NCBI GenBank assembly: GCA_964439085.1
Contig: CAYTNB010000165.1
Location: 1 to 5,992 of the forward strand
Origin: JAADIV01 sp964439085
Lineage (GTDB): Bacteria > Desulfobacterota > Desulfobulbia > Desulfobulbales > VMSU01
Direction: 5' to 3'
Length of the DNA stretch: 5,992 bases
Shown: piece by piece, positions 5,903 through 5,992 of the stretch
How the letters are laid out: each line of letters begins with the position of its first letter
How positions within the stretch are numbered: position 1 is the stretch's first letter
The notes under the pieces: generated by a model
Seen by the model: the letters and a program-made list of their open reading frames with translations, nothing else
Databases searched by the model: none
What the model was told of the DNA's origin: nothing
Translations under genes and position numbers: made by a program

Positions 5903-5992
5903 CTATTGAAGATTTATGGTTGCATCTGGTGTTGTTAGTATAATTTCACCTTTAGGGCTCATTAAAGTGAAATCTGCATTTGGTGCTGAAAG
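5903..5992 (-). CDS. C-terminal end of an unidentified gene, probably phage-related (5' truncated by window edge)
   Basis: On the minus strand the frame is open from the right edge and ends at TAG (5903-5905), giving 29 residues including NADFTLMSPKGEIILTTPDA. The alternating hydrophobic pattern suggests beta strands. The stop codon overlaps by two bases the Shine-Dalgarno of the next gene, the arrangement expected of two tightly linked genes, and this is the main evidence that the fragment is real. Function cannot be assigned from so short a piece. Confidence 0.6.
   Translation of the reverse strand, partial: LSAPNADFTLMSPKGEIILTTPDATINLQ

Noticed and set aside
5672..5938. Plus-strand open frames opposite the phage-like gene
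   Set aside because: They are shadows of the minus-strand gene, which has the better Shine-Dalgarno and operon spacing.

Overview
The window looks like bacterial chromosome of moderate GC content, ending on the right in what appears to be the edge of a prophage or phage-derived island. The gene families suggest a Gram-negative, probably deltaproteobacterial (Desulfobacterota-type), genome. These are an HDOD-type signalling protein with a GAF-like C-terminus, a BepA-like exported M48 peptidase with TPRs, and a PP-loop tRNA thiolase with an extra C-terminal domain. This placement rests on recognised family style, not on any search.

Layout, left to right. (1) Position 1-952, plus strand: the 3' part of an HDOD/GAF-like regulatory protein whose start lies outside the window. 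(2) 966-2423, minus strand, convergent with the first gene: a signal-peptide-bearing M48 zinc metalloprotease with C-terminal TPRs, likely an outer-membrane or periplasmic quality-control factor. (3) 2424-2531: a short divergent control region. It holds a 15-base perfect dyad and, just before recN, a LexA-box-like sequence over a -10-like hexamer. (4) 2532-4247, plus strand: a complete recN (SMC-like DNA repair ATPase). It overlaps by 8 bases a complete PP-loop thiouridine-synthase-like gene (4240-5220), so the two are very likely co-transcribed. (5) 5221-5378: a non-coding stretch with two perfect TTGACA hexamers 30 bases apart, probably promoter material for the tRNA that follows. (6) 5379-5453: tRNA-Thr with anticodon CGT and encoded CCA, carrying a C-A mismatch in the T stem. 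(7) 5462-5498: a strong hairpin that can terminate transcription from both sides. (8) 5540-5992, minus strand: two closely packed genes, a 117-residue Ig-like, phage-type protein and the last 29 residues of the gene before it.

How the parts relate: recN and the tRNA-thiolase form one transcription unit, possibly under SOS control. The M48 gene is transcribed away from it out of the same control region. The tRNA and its bidirectional terminator separate the core genes from the phage-like genes. This is the usual geometry where an element has integrated at a tRNA 3' end, but no second att copy or integrase is visible here. I see no CRISPR array, insertion sequence or clearly new system. The most notable signals are the operator-like sites between the divergent genes, the three-cysteine thiolase with its C-terminal extension, and the tRNA/phage boundary.
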